From: an uncultured Phascolarctobacterium sp.
GTDB taxonomy: Bacteria; Bacillota; Negativicutes; Acidaminococcales; Acidaminococcaceae
Direction: 5' to 3'
Assembly: GCA_900545535.1 (NCBI GenBank)
Contig: UQZN01000012.1
Span: forward strand, 1-64,000
Length of the DNA: 64,000 nucleotides
Every line of letters begins with the position of its first letter. The first letter of the stretch is position 1. A program made the translations under genes and the position numbers. Below the pieces are notes generated by a model that made no database searches, was not told the DNA's origin, and was given only the letters and a program-made list of their open reading frames with translations. Of the stretch, positions 1 through 8,121 are shown piece by piece.

Positions 1-25
1 ACCAATTCGTAAGCTAAACGGCAAA

Positions 26-56
26 CCGCCAGTCCTGTTTAGAACAGAACTGACGG
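26..56 (-). terminator. possible terminator hairpin after the AGCS symporter
   Basis: Two arms, ccgccagt (26-33) and actgacgg (49-56), pair with one G-T wobble, and an inner ctgtt/aacag stem continues the helix. It lies about 70 bases past the symporter stop codon. The U-tract on the minus strand is short (tttgccgttt), so efficiency as an intrinsic terminator is uncertain. Confidence 0.35.
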
Positions 57-123
57 CCTAACAGGATTTTTGTGTCTACTAAGTATTGACCACTTCAGTT
101 ATAACATAACCGCGGTATATTTT

Positions 124-1512
124 TTATTCGCTATATTCAGGTTCACCAACTACTTCGATACGTTTTTTTCTGGAACGTACCTTTTCCCAATATACAAAAT
201 AGGCTTTTGTTTCAGCCACTACAACTCCACTCAATCCAAGCAAAGCAATCAAGTTTGGAATAGCCATCAAACCGTTGACGATATCGGCAATGACCCAAAT
301 CGTCTCCAGTTTCAGAAAAGCACCAGAAGCTACCAGGCAAATAAAAACTAACCGATACGGCATAATACTTTTAGTACCAAAAAGGTACTCAATGCAGCGT
401 TCACCATAATAATTCCAGCCCAAAATGGTCGTAAACGCAAATAATACCAGGCCCACCATTAATAAATATTTTGCCATAGCCGGAAATGCCATTGCAAAAG
501 CAGATTCAGTCATCGCCGCACCATTCAACTCTCCCGACCATGCTCCGGAAACTACCAAAACCAAACCTGTCATCGTACAAATAATGATCGTATCGATAAA
601 AGTACCCGTCATCGATACCAACCCCTGCTCTGCAGGCCATTTTGTCTTTGCCGCTGCCGCTACTATCGGTGCACTGCCCAAACCGGCCTCGTTGGAAAAA
701 ATACCGCGCGCAATACCACTGCGCATCGCCAACATGACTGTAGCACCTAAAAACCCGCCGGCTGCCGCAGTAGGATTGAAAGCGCTTTCAATAATAAGAG
801 CAAATGCAGCAGGCACCTGATCAGCAAACGCAATCAGCACCGCCGCCGTAGTGACCATATAGACCACCGCCATAAACGGCACTATTTTACCTGCTACCAT
901 CGCAATAGATTTCAGCCCGCCAATAGTTACTATTGCCACTAAAACAGTCAGAACTGCCGCAGTATACATTACCGGGATACCTATAGAAATATTAGTGATC
1001 TCAACGATAGCATTGACCTGCGTAAAGGTACCGCTGCCTAAGCAGGCAACCATAACACCAAATACAGAAAACATCACGGCCAGCGGTTTGTATTTTTTAC
1101 CAAGCCCCTGCTCAATGTAGTGCATTGGACCGCCGGAAATATTGCCATTAGCATCCACCGTTCTGTATTTTACTGCTAAAACACCTTCGGCATATTTAGT
1201 TGCCATGCCAAAGAACGCAGCCATCCACATCCAGAATAACGCACCAGGGCCTCCTGCTTTTATAGCCGTAGCCACGCCTACGATATTACCCGTACCCACA
1301 GTAGCAGCCAGCGCCGTACATAAAGCTTTAAAACTGTTGATATCGCCATTGCCTGCGTTTCTTGCCGTAAAAATCAATTTCAGTGCCGTAGGTAATTTAA
1401 TAACCTGCAGCAGACCTAATCTTATCGTCAGCAAAATACCTGTACCGATAAGCAAAATCATTAATGGCGGCCCCCATACAAAACCGTTGATAGTGTTTAA
1501 AATATCCATCAT
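124..1512 (-). CDS. Sodium:alanine/glycine symporter (AGCS family)
   Basis: Inner-membrane carrier of about 462 residues, the usual AGCS length, predicted to import alanine or glycine with Na+. The N-terminus has the family pattern (NGFVWGPPLMILLIGTG near residue 9), followed by the conserved ATVGTGNIVGVATAI (about 70-83) and GGPGALFWMWMAAFFGMATK (about 88-107), and a late SNEAGLGSAP-type segment. About ten or eleven hydrophobic segments are readable. Two adjacent ATG codons at 1512 and 1509 could both serve as start; a weak TTGAG element lies upstream. The gene stands alone, with its own upstream region containing two ATTGTATACA elements that may be operator sites. Substrate (Ala versus Gly) cannot be decided from sequence. 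Confidence 0.9.
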   Translation of the reverse strand: MMDILNTINGFVWGPPLMILLIGTGILLTIRLGLLQVIKLPTALKLIFTARNAGNGDINSFKALCTALAATVGTGNIVGVATAIKAGGPGALFWMWMAAFFGMATKYAEGVLAVKYRTVDANGNISGGPMHYIEQGLGKKYKPLAVMFSVFGVMVACLGSGTFTQVNAIVEITNISIGIPVMYTAAVLTVLVAIVTIGGLKSIAMVAGKIVPFMAVVYMVTTAAVLIAFADQVPAAFALIIESAFNPTAAAGGFLGATVMLAMRSGIARGIFSNEAGLGSAPIVAAAAKTKWPAEQGLVSMTGTFIDTIIICTMTGLVLVVSGAWSGELNGAAMTESAFAMAFPAMAKYLLMVGLVLFAFTTILGWNYYGERCIEYLFGTKSIMPYRLVFICLVASGAFLKLETIWVIADIVNGLMAIPNLIALLGLSGVVVAETKAYFVYWEKVRSRKKRIEVVGEPEYSE

Positions 1513-1638
1513 TGTTTTAGCTCAACCCCTCAAGTAAATTCTTTCTCACTGGTATGCCCTAATAAAATATAATTCTAACAATATCCAGCAACGATTTTTA
1601 TTGTAACACAATCAAAGATTTTTTCAAGCATTTAGGCA

Positions 1639-1686
1639 ATTGTATACAAGTATTCTTCTTATTAGATTCGCATTTGTGTATACAAT
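1639..1686. promoter_or_regulatory. pair of ATTGTATACA elements, possible operator
   Basis: ATTGTATACAA at 1639-1649 and its inverted copy TGTATACAAT at 1677-1686 sit 27 bases apart in the region upstream of the symporter. The core TGTATACA is palindromic and resembles operators bound by GntR/FadR-type regulators. No regulator of that family is encoded nearby, so the role is inferred only from repetition and position. Confidence 0.35.
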
Positions 1687-1703
1687 ATGCAATTCATATG
1701 AAA

Positions 1704-1747
1704 AAAGAACAGAAAAGCGCACTTAAAAGTGCGCTTTTCTGTTCTTT
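1704..1747 (-). terminator. rho-independent terminator after XRE gene A1
   Basis: Perfect inverted repeat with 21-base arms (1704-1724 and 1727-1747) containing gcgcactt/aagtgcgc at its tip and ending in a T-run on the minus strand. It follows the XRE gene ending at 1824. Confidence 0.8.
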
Positions 1748-1823
1748 AGGAGTTATTTGAAAATCATTCAAATGTTCAAAGCATTAAATTTATAAATCGA
1801 ATACTTTACTCAAACTGCAGCTT

Positions 1824-2135
1824 TTAAATAGTCTGTTTTTTCAACACTTTAAGAATATCCAGTAATTCCTCTGCAGTGTACTTGTCTTCTGCCTCCTGCG
1901 GTTTGACCTCAGTATTCAAAGTCAAGCCCAAAAGTGCATCCACACCACAGCTGAAATAATGTGAAAGCCTTAATAAAACCTTCAAATTAACGCTTACACG
2001 TCCATGTTCCAGATTACTCATATGTGTTTGAGAAATACCAAGTTTTTTAGCAAGCTCTGATTGGGTAACACCTTTACGGATACGCATGATCTTGATGTTT
2101 TGTCCGATTTTTACAAAATTAGGTTCTACGCTCAT
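1824..2135 (-). CDS. XRE-family HTH regulator (type A, copy 1)
   Basis: Small cytoplasmic DNA-binding protein of about 103 residues. A Cro/C1-type helix-turn-helix occupies roughly residues 8-64, with the recognition part TQSELAKKLGISQTHMSNLE; a short acidic tail (PQEAEDKYTAEELLDILK) follows and is missing from its paralogue at 3180. The ATG at 2135 is preferred over 2144 because GGGAGGAG ends directly at the earlier ATG, leaving no spacing, while it lies nine bases before the later one. It is the downstream member of an A/B pair with the gene at 2300-2521. Targets are unknown. Such regulators often come from phage or toxin-antitoxin modules, but no phage gene is nearby. Confidence 0.85.
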   Translation of the reverse strand: MSVEPNFVKIGQNIKIMRIRKGVTQSELAKKLGISQTHMSNLEHGRVSVNLKVLLRLSHYFSCGVDALLGLTLNTEVKPQEAEDKYTAEELLDILKVLKKQTI

Positions 2136-2299
2136 AACTGCCATCTCCTCCCTGAACTGTATAAAACATAATTCCAGAAAATTTTAGAACTATATTTTTA
2201 TAAAAGCTAAACATCCGGATAAAACCATTTGTTTGCTAGCTTTTCAAAATCAAAGCAGTATGCATGAACACACTGCGTGGATGTTATATTGTTATCACT

Positions 2300-2521
2300 T
2301 TAAATGTCTTTATCCGTCAGCAAAACCCCTGCATCAACGTTCAATACCTGTGCGATCTGTAACAAAACAGGTACGCTGCACTGCGCTTTACCTGTTTCTA
2401 TTTTTGACAGATAAGAACGTGAAATGCCTGCCTCATCAGCTAATTCTACCTGGCTGATGTTTCTCATTTGTCTGTAATATTGGATTTTTAACCCTAATTG
2501 TTTAAATTTTGTTGAAAACAT
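2300..2521 (-). CDS. XRE-family HTH regulator (type B, copy 1)
   Basis: A 73-residue protein that is almost entirely one Cro/C1-type helix-turn-helix (ISQVELADEAGISRSYLSKI, about 22-41), ending LLTDKDI. It is closely similar to the protein at 3422-3646 (shared GLKI.YYR, AGIS.SYLSKIETGK, LLTD), so the two are paralogues. Start ATG at 2521 follows a GGGG element. A 165-base gap separates it from the type A gene downstream on the same strand. Function beyond DNA binding is not readable. Confidence 0.85.
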   Translation of the reverse strand: MFSTKFKQLGLKIQYYRQMRNISQVELADEAGISRSYLSKIETGKAQCSVPVLLQIAQVLNVDAGVLLTDKDI

Positions 2522-3179
2522 TTAAATCCCCATTTCCATACTAATCCAAGATGTTAATTATTTATCCCTTCTTTGCTATTCTTTATACTTTATTAATAAT
2601 ATTATCACATTTTATTAATATTTAGGTGTTCATAAATAGTTAACATATGTGTTCTTTAGTGCACAGAAATAAATAAATTATATCTTTTTTATTTTATTAG
2701 TTAATTTTTCAGCTTCCATTAATTTATATCAATAGATTTTTTCGTTATTTAAACGAGCATCAAAAAATTACTACATATAATATCTGTAATATTACACTAA
2801 CAATTATCAGAATAGTCTGCAATAAATTTCTTTATGTTTTCAATACACTATACAATTTATTATATTTAAATTTATTTTTAATAAACGTATTCTTGTTGCA
2901 TTGGTTATATATTATCATAATGGATATGTTTTTGTTTTAAGTTTAAGTTTCAAAATTACTTTTTATATTATTTTTATTCCCTTTCACTATTCGTATAATT
3001 TTTACATTCAATATTATCTTTTGAAATTTTATATCTTTATCTACTCAAAAAGAAAAACCTCTATTTTATAATAGAGGTTTGGTAAAAAAAACATTATACA
3101 ATTTTCTAACAGATAGTGTAGAAGTTTTTATTCCACAACTATTGCCGGCTTTTAATTTTTACCAACATTTTTAAATATC
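2522..3179. other. AT-rich 658-base spacer between two XRE pairs
   Basis: Extremely AT-rich stretch with no open frame that looks coding and many short A/T tracts. Only the terminator at 3055-3080 stands out. It presumably contains the promoter of the XRE gene at 2300-2521, but AT richness makes promoter calls meaningless by eye. Confidence 0.6.
3055..3080 (-). terminator. terminator after XRE pair 2
   Basis: Arms aaacctctatt (3055-3065) and aatagaggttt (3070-3080) pair perfectly around a four-base loop, followed by a T-rich tract on the minus strand. It lies about 100 bases past the stop of the gene at 3180. Confidence 0.75.
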
Positions 3180-3392
3180 TCAAACAGTCAATAAATCATC
3201 TAAACTGCACTTAAAAAAACCGGTAAGCTTATAGAGCATTTTCAGGCTTATTTTAACTTTGCCATTCTCAATATTGCATAAATGAGCTGCCGATACACCT
3301 AAAAGCTTTGCCAGCTTAGCTTGGCTGATGCCCTGGCGAATCCTTTTAATTTTTATATTAATACCTATTGTTTTATAATTCGGTTCTTCCAC
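3180..3392 (-). CDS. XRE-family HTH regulator (type A, copy 2)
   Basis: A 70-residue single-domain Cro/C1 helix-turn-helix protein (ISQAKLAKLLGVSAAHLCNI, about 22-41) ending CSLDDLLTV. It resembles the gene at 1824-2135 (EPN....IG.NIKI.RIR.G...LAK.LG.S..H..N.E.G.V) but lacks the C-terminal tail. The start is a GTG at 3392, preceded by AGAGGTG with seven bases of spacing. It lies 29 bases after the type B gene and is probably co-transcribed with it. Confidence 0.85.
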   Translation of the reverse strand: MEEPNYKTIGINIKIKRIRQGISQAKLAKLLGVSAAHLCNIENGKVKISLKMLYKLTGFFKCSLDDLLTV

Positions 3393-3421
3393 TTTCTCAC
3401 ACCTCTTTTCTTTTGCCTAAC

Positions 3422-3646
3422 TTAGCAGTCACTGCTGTCTGTCAACAGTTCGCCTGGATCCATCTCCAGTGCTTTGGCAATCTGTATCAACACGGCAAGA
3501 CTATAACGAACTTTTCCTGTTTCTATTTTTGAAAGATATGAACAGGATATCCCCGCCTTCTCCGCTACTTCCATCTGCTTCAACGCTTTCCTTTTTCTGT
3601 AATAGGCTATTTTTAAGCCTATTTGTCTGAATTTCTCGCCAAACAT
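3422..3646 (-). CDS. XRE-family HTH regulator (type B, copy 2)
   Basis: About 74 residues, one Cro/C1-type helix-turn-helix (LKQMEVAEKAGISCSYLSKI) and an acidic end (LLTDSSDC). Paralogue of the gene at 2300-2521. The ATG at 3646 (MFGEKF) is preferred to an upstream alternative at 3661 because GGTTGGTG precedes it and because the paralogue starts at the same residue (MFSTKF). First gene of the B-A pair. Confidence 0.85.
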   Translation of the reverse strand: MFGEKFRQIGLKIAYYRKRKALKQMEVAEKAGISCSYLSKIETGKVRYSLAVLIQIAKALEMDPGELLTDSSDC

Positions 3647-3838
3647 AATTTCACCAACCATACTTTTATTCTTCTGTGATATTACTTACCTTAATTTTAT
3701 TATATCCAGCTATCCATTTTCATGTTTTCAATAATAGTTCAACTATGTGCACTATTATGCCTAATACCATTTACATTATTTGAAAAACCTCTGTCATTTA
3801 TATCATAAAAGTGTTTACTTAAGCGAGAAATAAAAAAA

Positions 3839-3856
3839 GCCCTGCGAAAGCAGGGC
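3839..3856 (-). terminator. terminator after the DUF3298 gene
   Basis: gccctgc/gcagggc stem with a GAAA-type loop (ttcg/gaaa) and seven T on the minus strand, 15 bases past the stop codon at 3872. Confidence 0.85.
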
Positions 3857-3871
3857 AAAAAGAGCAAACCG

Positions 3872-4690
3872 TTATTCTAATTTAAAATTAAAGATATCAG
3901 CAACCTGACTAACTGGTATAACGAATTCAATCGTACCGGCAGCATAAGGAGCAATTGCATAAGGCGGATATACTATAACCAAATCAGCATTATCTGTAAT
4001 ATAAAAATTTTCTGTTCCATTCACTTCAACCGTCTTATCAAAGAATCCTTTCTGCTGCCTTTCTTCTTCTATCTGCTTGGCGATAATAGCATTCAGCCGC
4101 GGTAAATAATCGCTGCCTGCTTTAAACATATCGCCCAAATTCAGTAATTTGCCAGTTTTTAAATTTACATTGATCGTATCCAAATAAGTATTGGGATGAG
4201 CGCCACCCAGATAATCCATATAAGTCTGTTCTAAAGAAAGCAGTTCTTCACTGTTAAACCGCACCTGATATCTGCCGTCGAACGTATACTGTTTGACATG
4301 TGATCCGGCTTTATGAGCTGCTTGGGCCTGATTCTGCAGCTGACGATTGATAAAACCTGCTATATCAGCTACAAATTCGCGGCTGGCTTTAGCACCGCCA
4401 TAGCCGTCAAATTCAGGATAATAATTTTCCTGCAGGCTCAACCCACTGCCGCCGACAGGCAAATAAGCATATAATTTTTTCACAATATTAAAATCAATTG
4501 CCATATTGATCCTGTCATCAACTGCCACACCGCCTACGGCGCCCTTCACAACAGGAATATTAACAGTCACGCCGCCGTCCCTTATTTTCTGATCCGTAAC
4601 TTTAGGTTCTGCCGCCCAGGCTGAAACTGCTATTCCCAGAGCCATAAATCCTGCTACGCCGGCTGTTATAAATTTTCGTGACATTTTCAT
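3872..4690 (-). CDS. Secreted DUF3298 (RsiV-like C-terminal domain) protein
   Basis: About 272 residues with a clear Sec signal peptide (KMSRKFITAGVAGFMALGIA, likely cleaved after AWA). The mature part matches the layout of DUF4163/DUF3298 proteins, the extracellular part of RsiV-type anti-sigma factors: an early strand-rich section (VTVNIPVVKG), a central YMDYLGGAHPNTYLDTINV segment, LNLGDMFKAGSDYLPRLNAI and a final YAAGTIEFVIPVSQVADIF. There is no anti-sigma N-terminal domain and no transmembrane anchor after the signal, so it is a free periplasmic protein and probably not an anti-sigma factor itself. ATG at 4690 follows GGAGGTG with six bases of spacing. Single gene with its own terminator. 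Confidence 0.75.
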   Translation of the reverse strand: MKMSRKFITAGVAGFMALGIAVSAWAAEPKVTDQKIRDGGVTVNIPVVKGAVGGVAVDDRINMAIDFNIVKKLYAYLPVGGSGLSLQENYYPEFDGYGGAKASREFVADIAGFINRQLQNQAQAAHKAGSHVKQYTFDGRYQVRFNSEELLSLEQTYMDYLGGAHPNTYLDTINVNLKTGKLLNLGDMFKAGSDYLPRLNAIIAKQIEEERQQKGFFDKTVEVNGTENFYITDNADLVIVYPPYAIAPYAAGTIEFVIPVSQVADIFNFKLE

Positions 4691-4761
4691 CTGTCGCACC
4701 TCCACAAATAATTATATTATTAGTATAACATCATTAAATGTCAAAAGGATGTCTTTTCAAA

Positions 4762-4791
4762 AAAATCCCCTCGCAAAAACGAGGGGATTTT
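4762..4791 (-). terminator. terminator after nitroreductase-like gene
   Basis: aaaatcccctcg / cgaggggatttt stem with a six-base loop, starting six bases past the stop codon at 4798. Confidence 0.85.
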
Positions 4792-4797
4792 AAGTTC

Positions 4798-5397
4798 TTA
4801 TTCTAAAACACGCATTCTTTCCGAACCGGAGATGACTTCTTTAGCATCAGGCTCAGCCGTTTTTGCTCCAAACGGCATCTGCGCAATCAAACGATACTGG
4901 TCTGGAATATTAAATACTTCTTTTACTTCAGCATCTATAATAGGGTTATAGTGCTGGAGATTTGCCCCCAGCCCTTCTTCCTCTAATGCTGTCCAGATAG
5001 CAAACTGCAGCATACCATTCGCCTGATCTGCCCAGGTCTTAAAATTAGCAGCATATGTAGGAAAATTATTAGCAAAGGTTTCTGTAACGCTTTCGTCATC
5101 AAAATATAAGATAGTTCCATAGCCGGCTGCAAAACTGTTTATTTTAGCTTCAGTTGGAGCAAATTTTTCAGCGGGTACACGCGCACGCAAAGTGTTCATA
5201 ACAATATCCCAAAAATTCTTATGTGCCTGCTCAAACAGTACTACTACACGTGCACTCTGACAGTTAAAAGCAGAAGGAACATCCTCCAGCAGCATTTCTA
5301 CCAATGCTACAATTTTATTTTTAGGAATCGGAGAAGTATCTGTGATACCATAAATACTACGACGTTCATGAATACTGGAAAGAAAAGTTTTTTTCAT
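4798..5397 (-). CDS. Nitroreductase family protein (FMN-dependent)
   Basis: About 199 residues with the nitroreductase fold pattern: ERRSIYGI near the N-terminus (FMN phosphate-binding arginines), PSAFNCQSARVVVLF (about 43-57), and WTALEEEGLGANLQHYNPII and IPDQYRLIAQMPFG in the second half. It most resembles the oxidoreductase subgroup annotated as fatty-acid response or hydroperoxide-linked nitroreductases. Substrate is unknown; the members are cytoplasmic NAD(P)H oxidoreductases. ATG at 5397 is chosen because AGGAGG lies seven bases upstream; an ATG at 5418 lies before that ribosome binding site. Monocistronic. Confidence 0.85.
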   Translation of the reverse strand: MKKTFLSSIHERRSIYGITDTSPIPKNKIVALVEMLLEDVPSAFNCQSARVVVLFEQAHKNFWDIVMNTLRARVPAEKFAPTEAKINSFAAGYGTILYFDDESVTETFANNFPTYAANFKTWADQANGMLQFAIWTALEEEGLGANLQHYNPIIDAEVKEVFNIPDQYRLIAQMPFGAKTAEPDAKEVISGSERMRVLE

Positions 5398-5562
5398 AAT
5401 TATGCCTCCTAACATCAATGTTCTTTTATTGCTAATTTGACTTTACTACAAAGGCGGCAGAAATGCAAGTTACCAAAAAAGCTTCTTTAACCGCATTCCA
5501 GCTAGTTTGTTACTTTTGTAAAACATTATGAAAGCAATTATTCTTAAAAATCAAATAAAAAA

Positions 5563-5589
5563 AGCATATCCAAAAAATTTGGATATGCT
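5563..5589 (-). terminator. terminator of the tRNA cluster
   Basis: agcatatccaaa/tttggatatgct stem with a three-base loop, directly after the tRNA-Val 3' end on the minus strand and followed by a T-run (ttttttatttga). Confidence 0.85.
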
Positions 5590-5596
5590 AGATTTC

Positions 5597-5672
5597 TGGT
5601 GGGCGCTGACGGGATCGAACCGCCGACATTCTGCTTGTAAGGCAGACGCTCTCCCAGCTGAGCTAAGCGCCC
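5597..5672 (-). tRNA. tRNA-Val (anticodon TAC)
   Basis: 76 bases folding as a cloverleaf: acceptor gggcgct, D-arm with agctcagctgggagagc, anticodon stem ctgcc/ggcag hairpin with loop CTTACAA (anticodon TAC, valine), T-arm with ggttcgatccc, and encoded CCA. Third gene in a cluster transcribed Asn-Glu-Val. Confidence 0.95.
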
Positions 5673-5675
5673 GAA

Positions 5676-5750
5676 TGGTGACCGGTGGGGGAATCGAACC
5701 CCCGATACCGCCGTGAAAGGGCGGTGTCTTAACCGCTTGACCAACCGGCC
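5676..5750 (-). tRNA. tRNA-Glu (anticodon TTC)
   Basis: 75 bases, acceptor ggccggt, anticodon arm ccgcc-CTTTCAC-ggcgg (anticodon TTC, glutamate), T-arm ggttcgattcc and encoded CCA. Three bases separate it from tRNA-Val. Confidence 0.95.
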
Positions 5751-5753
5751 AGT

Positions 5754-5829
5754 TGGCTCCCCGAGTAGGACTCGAACCTACAACAACTCGGTTAACAGCC
5801 GAGTGCTCTACCGATTGAGCTATCGGGGA
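5754..5829 (-). tRNA. tRNA-Asn (anticodon GTT)
   Basis: 76 bases, acceptor tccccga, D-arm tagctcaatcggtagagca, anticodon arm ctcgg-CTGTTAA-ccgag (anticodon GTT, asparagine), T-arm ggttcgagtcc and GCCA end. First gene of the tRNA cluster. Confidence 0.95.
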
Positions 5830-5908
5830 AGGTCACTAACGTTTCTCAACGTCACAAGTGGTATTATATGGCAATTTTGTAATCTTGTCAACACTTTTTT
5901 TGAAAAAA

Positions 5909-6382
5909 TTACTGATTTTTAAGTTTGACTTTAACAACTATTTTCTGCACTGCTTGTGCTTCCTTCTTTGTACTGCAGCCGGGCCGATGTAATTCCCAGG
6001 GAAAAAACACTGCGAAATCCCCCGCCTGCAAAACGACACGATCCTTTTCATCCAGTTCTTCATAAAACAGCAGGTCGCTTTCTTCCGCATGATCTTCAAC
6101 AATAATATGTTCCGCTCTTCTGGGTGCAAAATAAATTATTTCTTCTCCAGCACCCAGATACTGCACATCAATATACTGATTATGCGCTTCCGGCTTCTTA
6201 TCAGTTTTGGGCTCAGTCAAATATGTGTTAACTCTCACAAACACATTTCTGCCATCTATTTCATATTCACCATTTACCAGTTCGGCAAAGTTTGTTTCCC
6301 TGATATATTGTAACGCCTTCTGCAGCCCTTCCGAAACATACGGCAATATTTTTTCTATGTCCTGCTTATTTCCACACAGCAT
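5909..6382 (-). CDS. YhcH/YjgK/YiaL (TabA-like, DUF386) family protein
   Basis: 157 residues, the normal length of this cupin-like family. Visible family features are PEAHNQYIDVQYLGAGEE (about 63-80), ELDEKDRVVLQAGDFAVFFP (about 108-127) and WELHRPGC, with histidines and glutamates placed as metal ligands. Homologues occur with sialic-acid catabolism genes (YhcH) and affect biofilm in E. coli (TabA); the enzymatic reaction is not firmly known. AGGAGG lies eight bases before ATG 6382. No sugar catabolism genes are adjacent, so its pathway here is open. Divergent from the ABC-F gene. Confidence 0.85.
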   Translation of the reverse strand: MLCGNKQDIEKILPYVSEGLQKALQYIRETNFAELVNGEYEIDGRNVFVRVNTYLTEPKTDKKPEAHNQYIDVQYLGAGEEIIYFAPRRAEHIIVEDHAEESDLLFYEELDEKDRVVLQAGDFAVFFPWELHRPGCSTKKEAQAVQKIVVKVKLKNQ

Positions 6383-6513
6383 TATAAAAGCCTCCTTTTA
6401 AATTCAGTACTGTTTTATTCGACGTTTCGAAGTAAAATCCTGTTTTCTGCTTTGACAAAACGCTATGACTTACGTTAAAATTGTAACATATATTTTCATG
6501 AAAGAGGTTTAGT

Positions 6514-8070
6514 ATGAGCTACTTGAATGTTACTAATGTTTCCCATACTTTTGGCGGCCGCCAGATTTTGGAAAATGTTTCTTTTAAATTATTGCGCGGT
6601 GAACATGTCGGTCTTGTCGGCGCTAACGGTGAAGGCAAGTCAACCTTTCTCAACATCGTCACAGGTCATCTGCTGCCTGACGAAGGTAAAGTGGAATGGC
6701 CCGGACGCGTTACTGTTGGTTATTTAGACCAGCAAAGTACTCTGGAAGCCGGCAAAACTATCCGTGAGGTCCTGCGCACTGCTTTCAACGAGATGTACGA
6801 AGCAGAAAAGCAGATGCTGGAGCTCTATGATAAAATGGCTGACGCATCTCCTGAAGAAATCGATAAAATGATGAATACCGTAGGTGAACTTCAAACTGAA
6901 CTGGAACACAGCGGCTTCTATTCTTTAGATACTAAGATCGAAGAAGTAGCTAACGGTCTTGGCTTAGGCAGCATCGGTCTGGACCGTGATGTCAGTGAGC
7001 TTTCCGGCGGTCAGCGCAGTAAAGTTCTGCTGACTAAACTGCTTTTACAGAACTCCTCTATTCTATTACTGGATGAACCTACCAACTATTTAGATGTTGA
7101 ACACATTGAATGGCTGACCAGATTTTTACAAAACTATGAGCATGCGTTTATCTTGATTTCTCATGATATTGCCTTTCTCAATCAAGTAGTCAATGTTATC
7201 TACCATTTGGAAAACTGCGAGCTGACCCGTTATACTGGCAATTATGATAAATTTCAGGAAATGTACGCTATTTATAAAGCTCAGCGTGAAAGCGCCTATG
7301 AACGCCAGCAGCAGGAAATTGCCAAGCTCGAAGATTTTGTCGCCCGGAATAAGGCCCGTGTTGCTACTACTAATATGGCCAAAAGCCGTCAGCGGAAACT
7401 TGATAAAATGGAAATCATTGAAAAACCCCGCGAAAAACTCAAACCATCCTTTAAATTTACGGAAGCCAGAACTCCCAGCCGCTTTATCGTAGAAGCTAAA
7501 GATTTAGTTTTAGGATACGATACGCCGCTGACACGTCCTGTTACATTTAACCTTGAACGCGGACAGAAAATTGCGCTCCGCGGCGTTAACGGTCTTGGTA
7601 AAACAACCCTTTTAAAAACTATTTTAGGTTTGATACCGCCTGTATCAGGTTCTGTAGAACTGGGTGAATTTTTGGAACCAGGTTATTTTGAACAGGAAGA
7701 ACGCGAAAAAAATGAAAACACTGCTTTAGAAGATGTCTGGAATGAATATCCCGGCCTGACCAATTATGAAGTTCGGGCAGCTTTAGCAGGCTGTGGCTTA
7801 ACTAATGAACATATCACCAGCAAAGTTTTTGTTTTAAGCGGCGGCGAAGCCGCTAAAGTCCGTTTATGCAAGCTGATGCTGCGCGATATTAACTGGCTGG
7901 TTTTAGATGAACCAACCAACCATCTTGACGTTGATGCTAAGGAAGAATTGAAGCGCGCTTTGATTGCCTTTAAAGGCAGTATTCTCCTGGTCTCACATGA
8001 ACCTGAATTCTATGAAGACTGGGTAACTTCAGTCTGGAATATTGAAGACTGGACTACAAAAATAATTTAA
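6514..8070 (+). CDS. ABC-F family ATPase (ribosome-associated type)
   Basis: 518 residues with two ATP-binding cassettes and no membrane segments, as in ABC-F translation factors. First cassette: Walker A GANGEGKS (36-43), signature LSGGQ (163-167), Walker B LLLDEPTNYLD (184-194). A linker rich in basic and Gln/Glu residues (about 240-320, the P-site tRNA interaction motif region) precedes the second cassette: Walker A GVNGLGKTT, signature LSGGEAAK and Walker B LVLDEPTNHLD. Closest in layout to the YkpA/YbiT group; whether it is an antibiotic-resistance or housekeeping member cannot be told by eye. Unusually for this window it lies on the plus strand. AGAGG precedes ATG 6514. Confidence 0.9.
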   Translation: MSYLNVTNVSHTFGGRQILENVSFKLLRGEHVGLVGANGEGKSTFLNIVTGHLLPDEGKVEWPGRVTVGYLDQQSTLEAGKTIREVLRTAFNEMYEAEKQMLELYDKMADASPEEIDKMMNTVGELQTELEHSGFYSLDTKIEEVANGLGLGSIGLDRDVSELSGGQRSKVLLTKLLLQNSSILLLDEPTNYLDVEHIEWLTRFLQNYEHAFILISHDIAFLNQVVNVIYHLENCELTRYTGNYDKFQEMYAIYKAQRESAYERQQQEIAKLEDFVARNKARVATTNMAKSRQRKLDKMEIIEKPREKLKPSFKFTEARTPSRFIVEAKDLVLGYDTPLTRPVTFNLERGQKIALRGVNGLGKTTLLKTILGLIPPVSGSVELGEFLEPGYFEQEEREKNENTALEDVWNEYPGLTNYEVRAALAGCGLTNEHITSKVFVLSGGEAAKVRLCKLMLRDINWLVLDEPTNHLDVDAKEELKRALIAFKGSILLVSHEPEFYEDWVTSVWNIEDWTTKII

Positions 8071-8078
8071 GCGCAATA

Positions 8079-8113
8079 AAAAATCCTCAACCAAAGTTTG
8101 GTTGAGGATTTTT
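8079..8113. terminator. bidirectional terminator between ABC-F and acyltransferase genes
   Basis: Inverted repeat around aatcctcaaccaaa / tttggttgaggatt with A-run on the left and T-run on the right, placed between two convergent genes, so it can serve both. Confidence 0.85.
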
Positions 8114-8121
8114 GTTTTTGA

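Larger units (their letters stand above)
1513..1823. other. intergenic region with symporter promoter area
   Basis: 311 bases without a supportable gene. It holds the presumed promoter of the symporter (AT-rich, no clear consensus pair could be fixed), two inverted copies of ATTGTATACA and a strong terminator for the neighbouring XRE gene. Confidence 0.6.

Noticed and set aside
5528..5922. Short open frames across the tRNA-Val/Glu/Asn cluster
   Set aside because: They run through cloverleaf sequences; peptides such as the ALTGSNRRHSACKADAL type are classic false proteins from tRNA genes.
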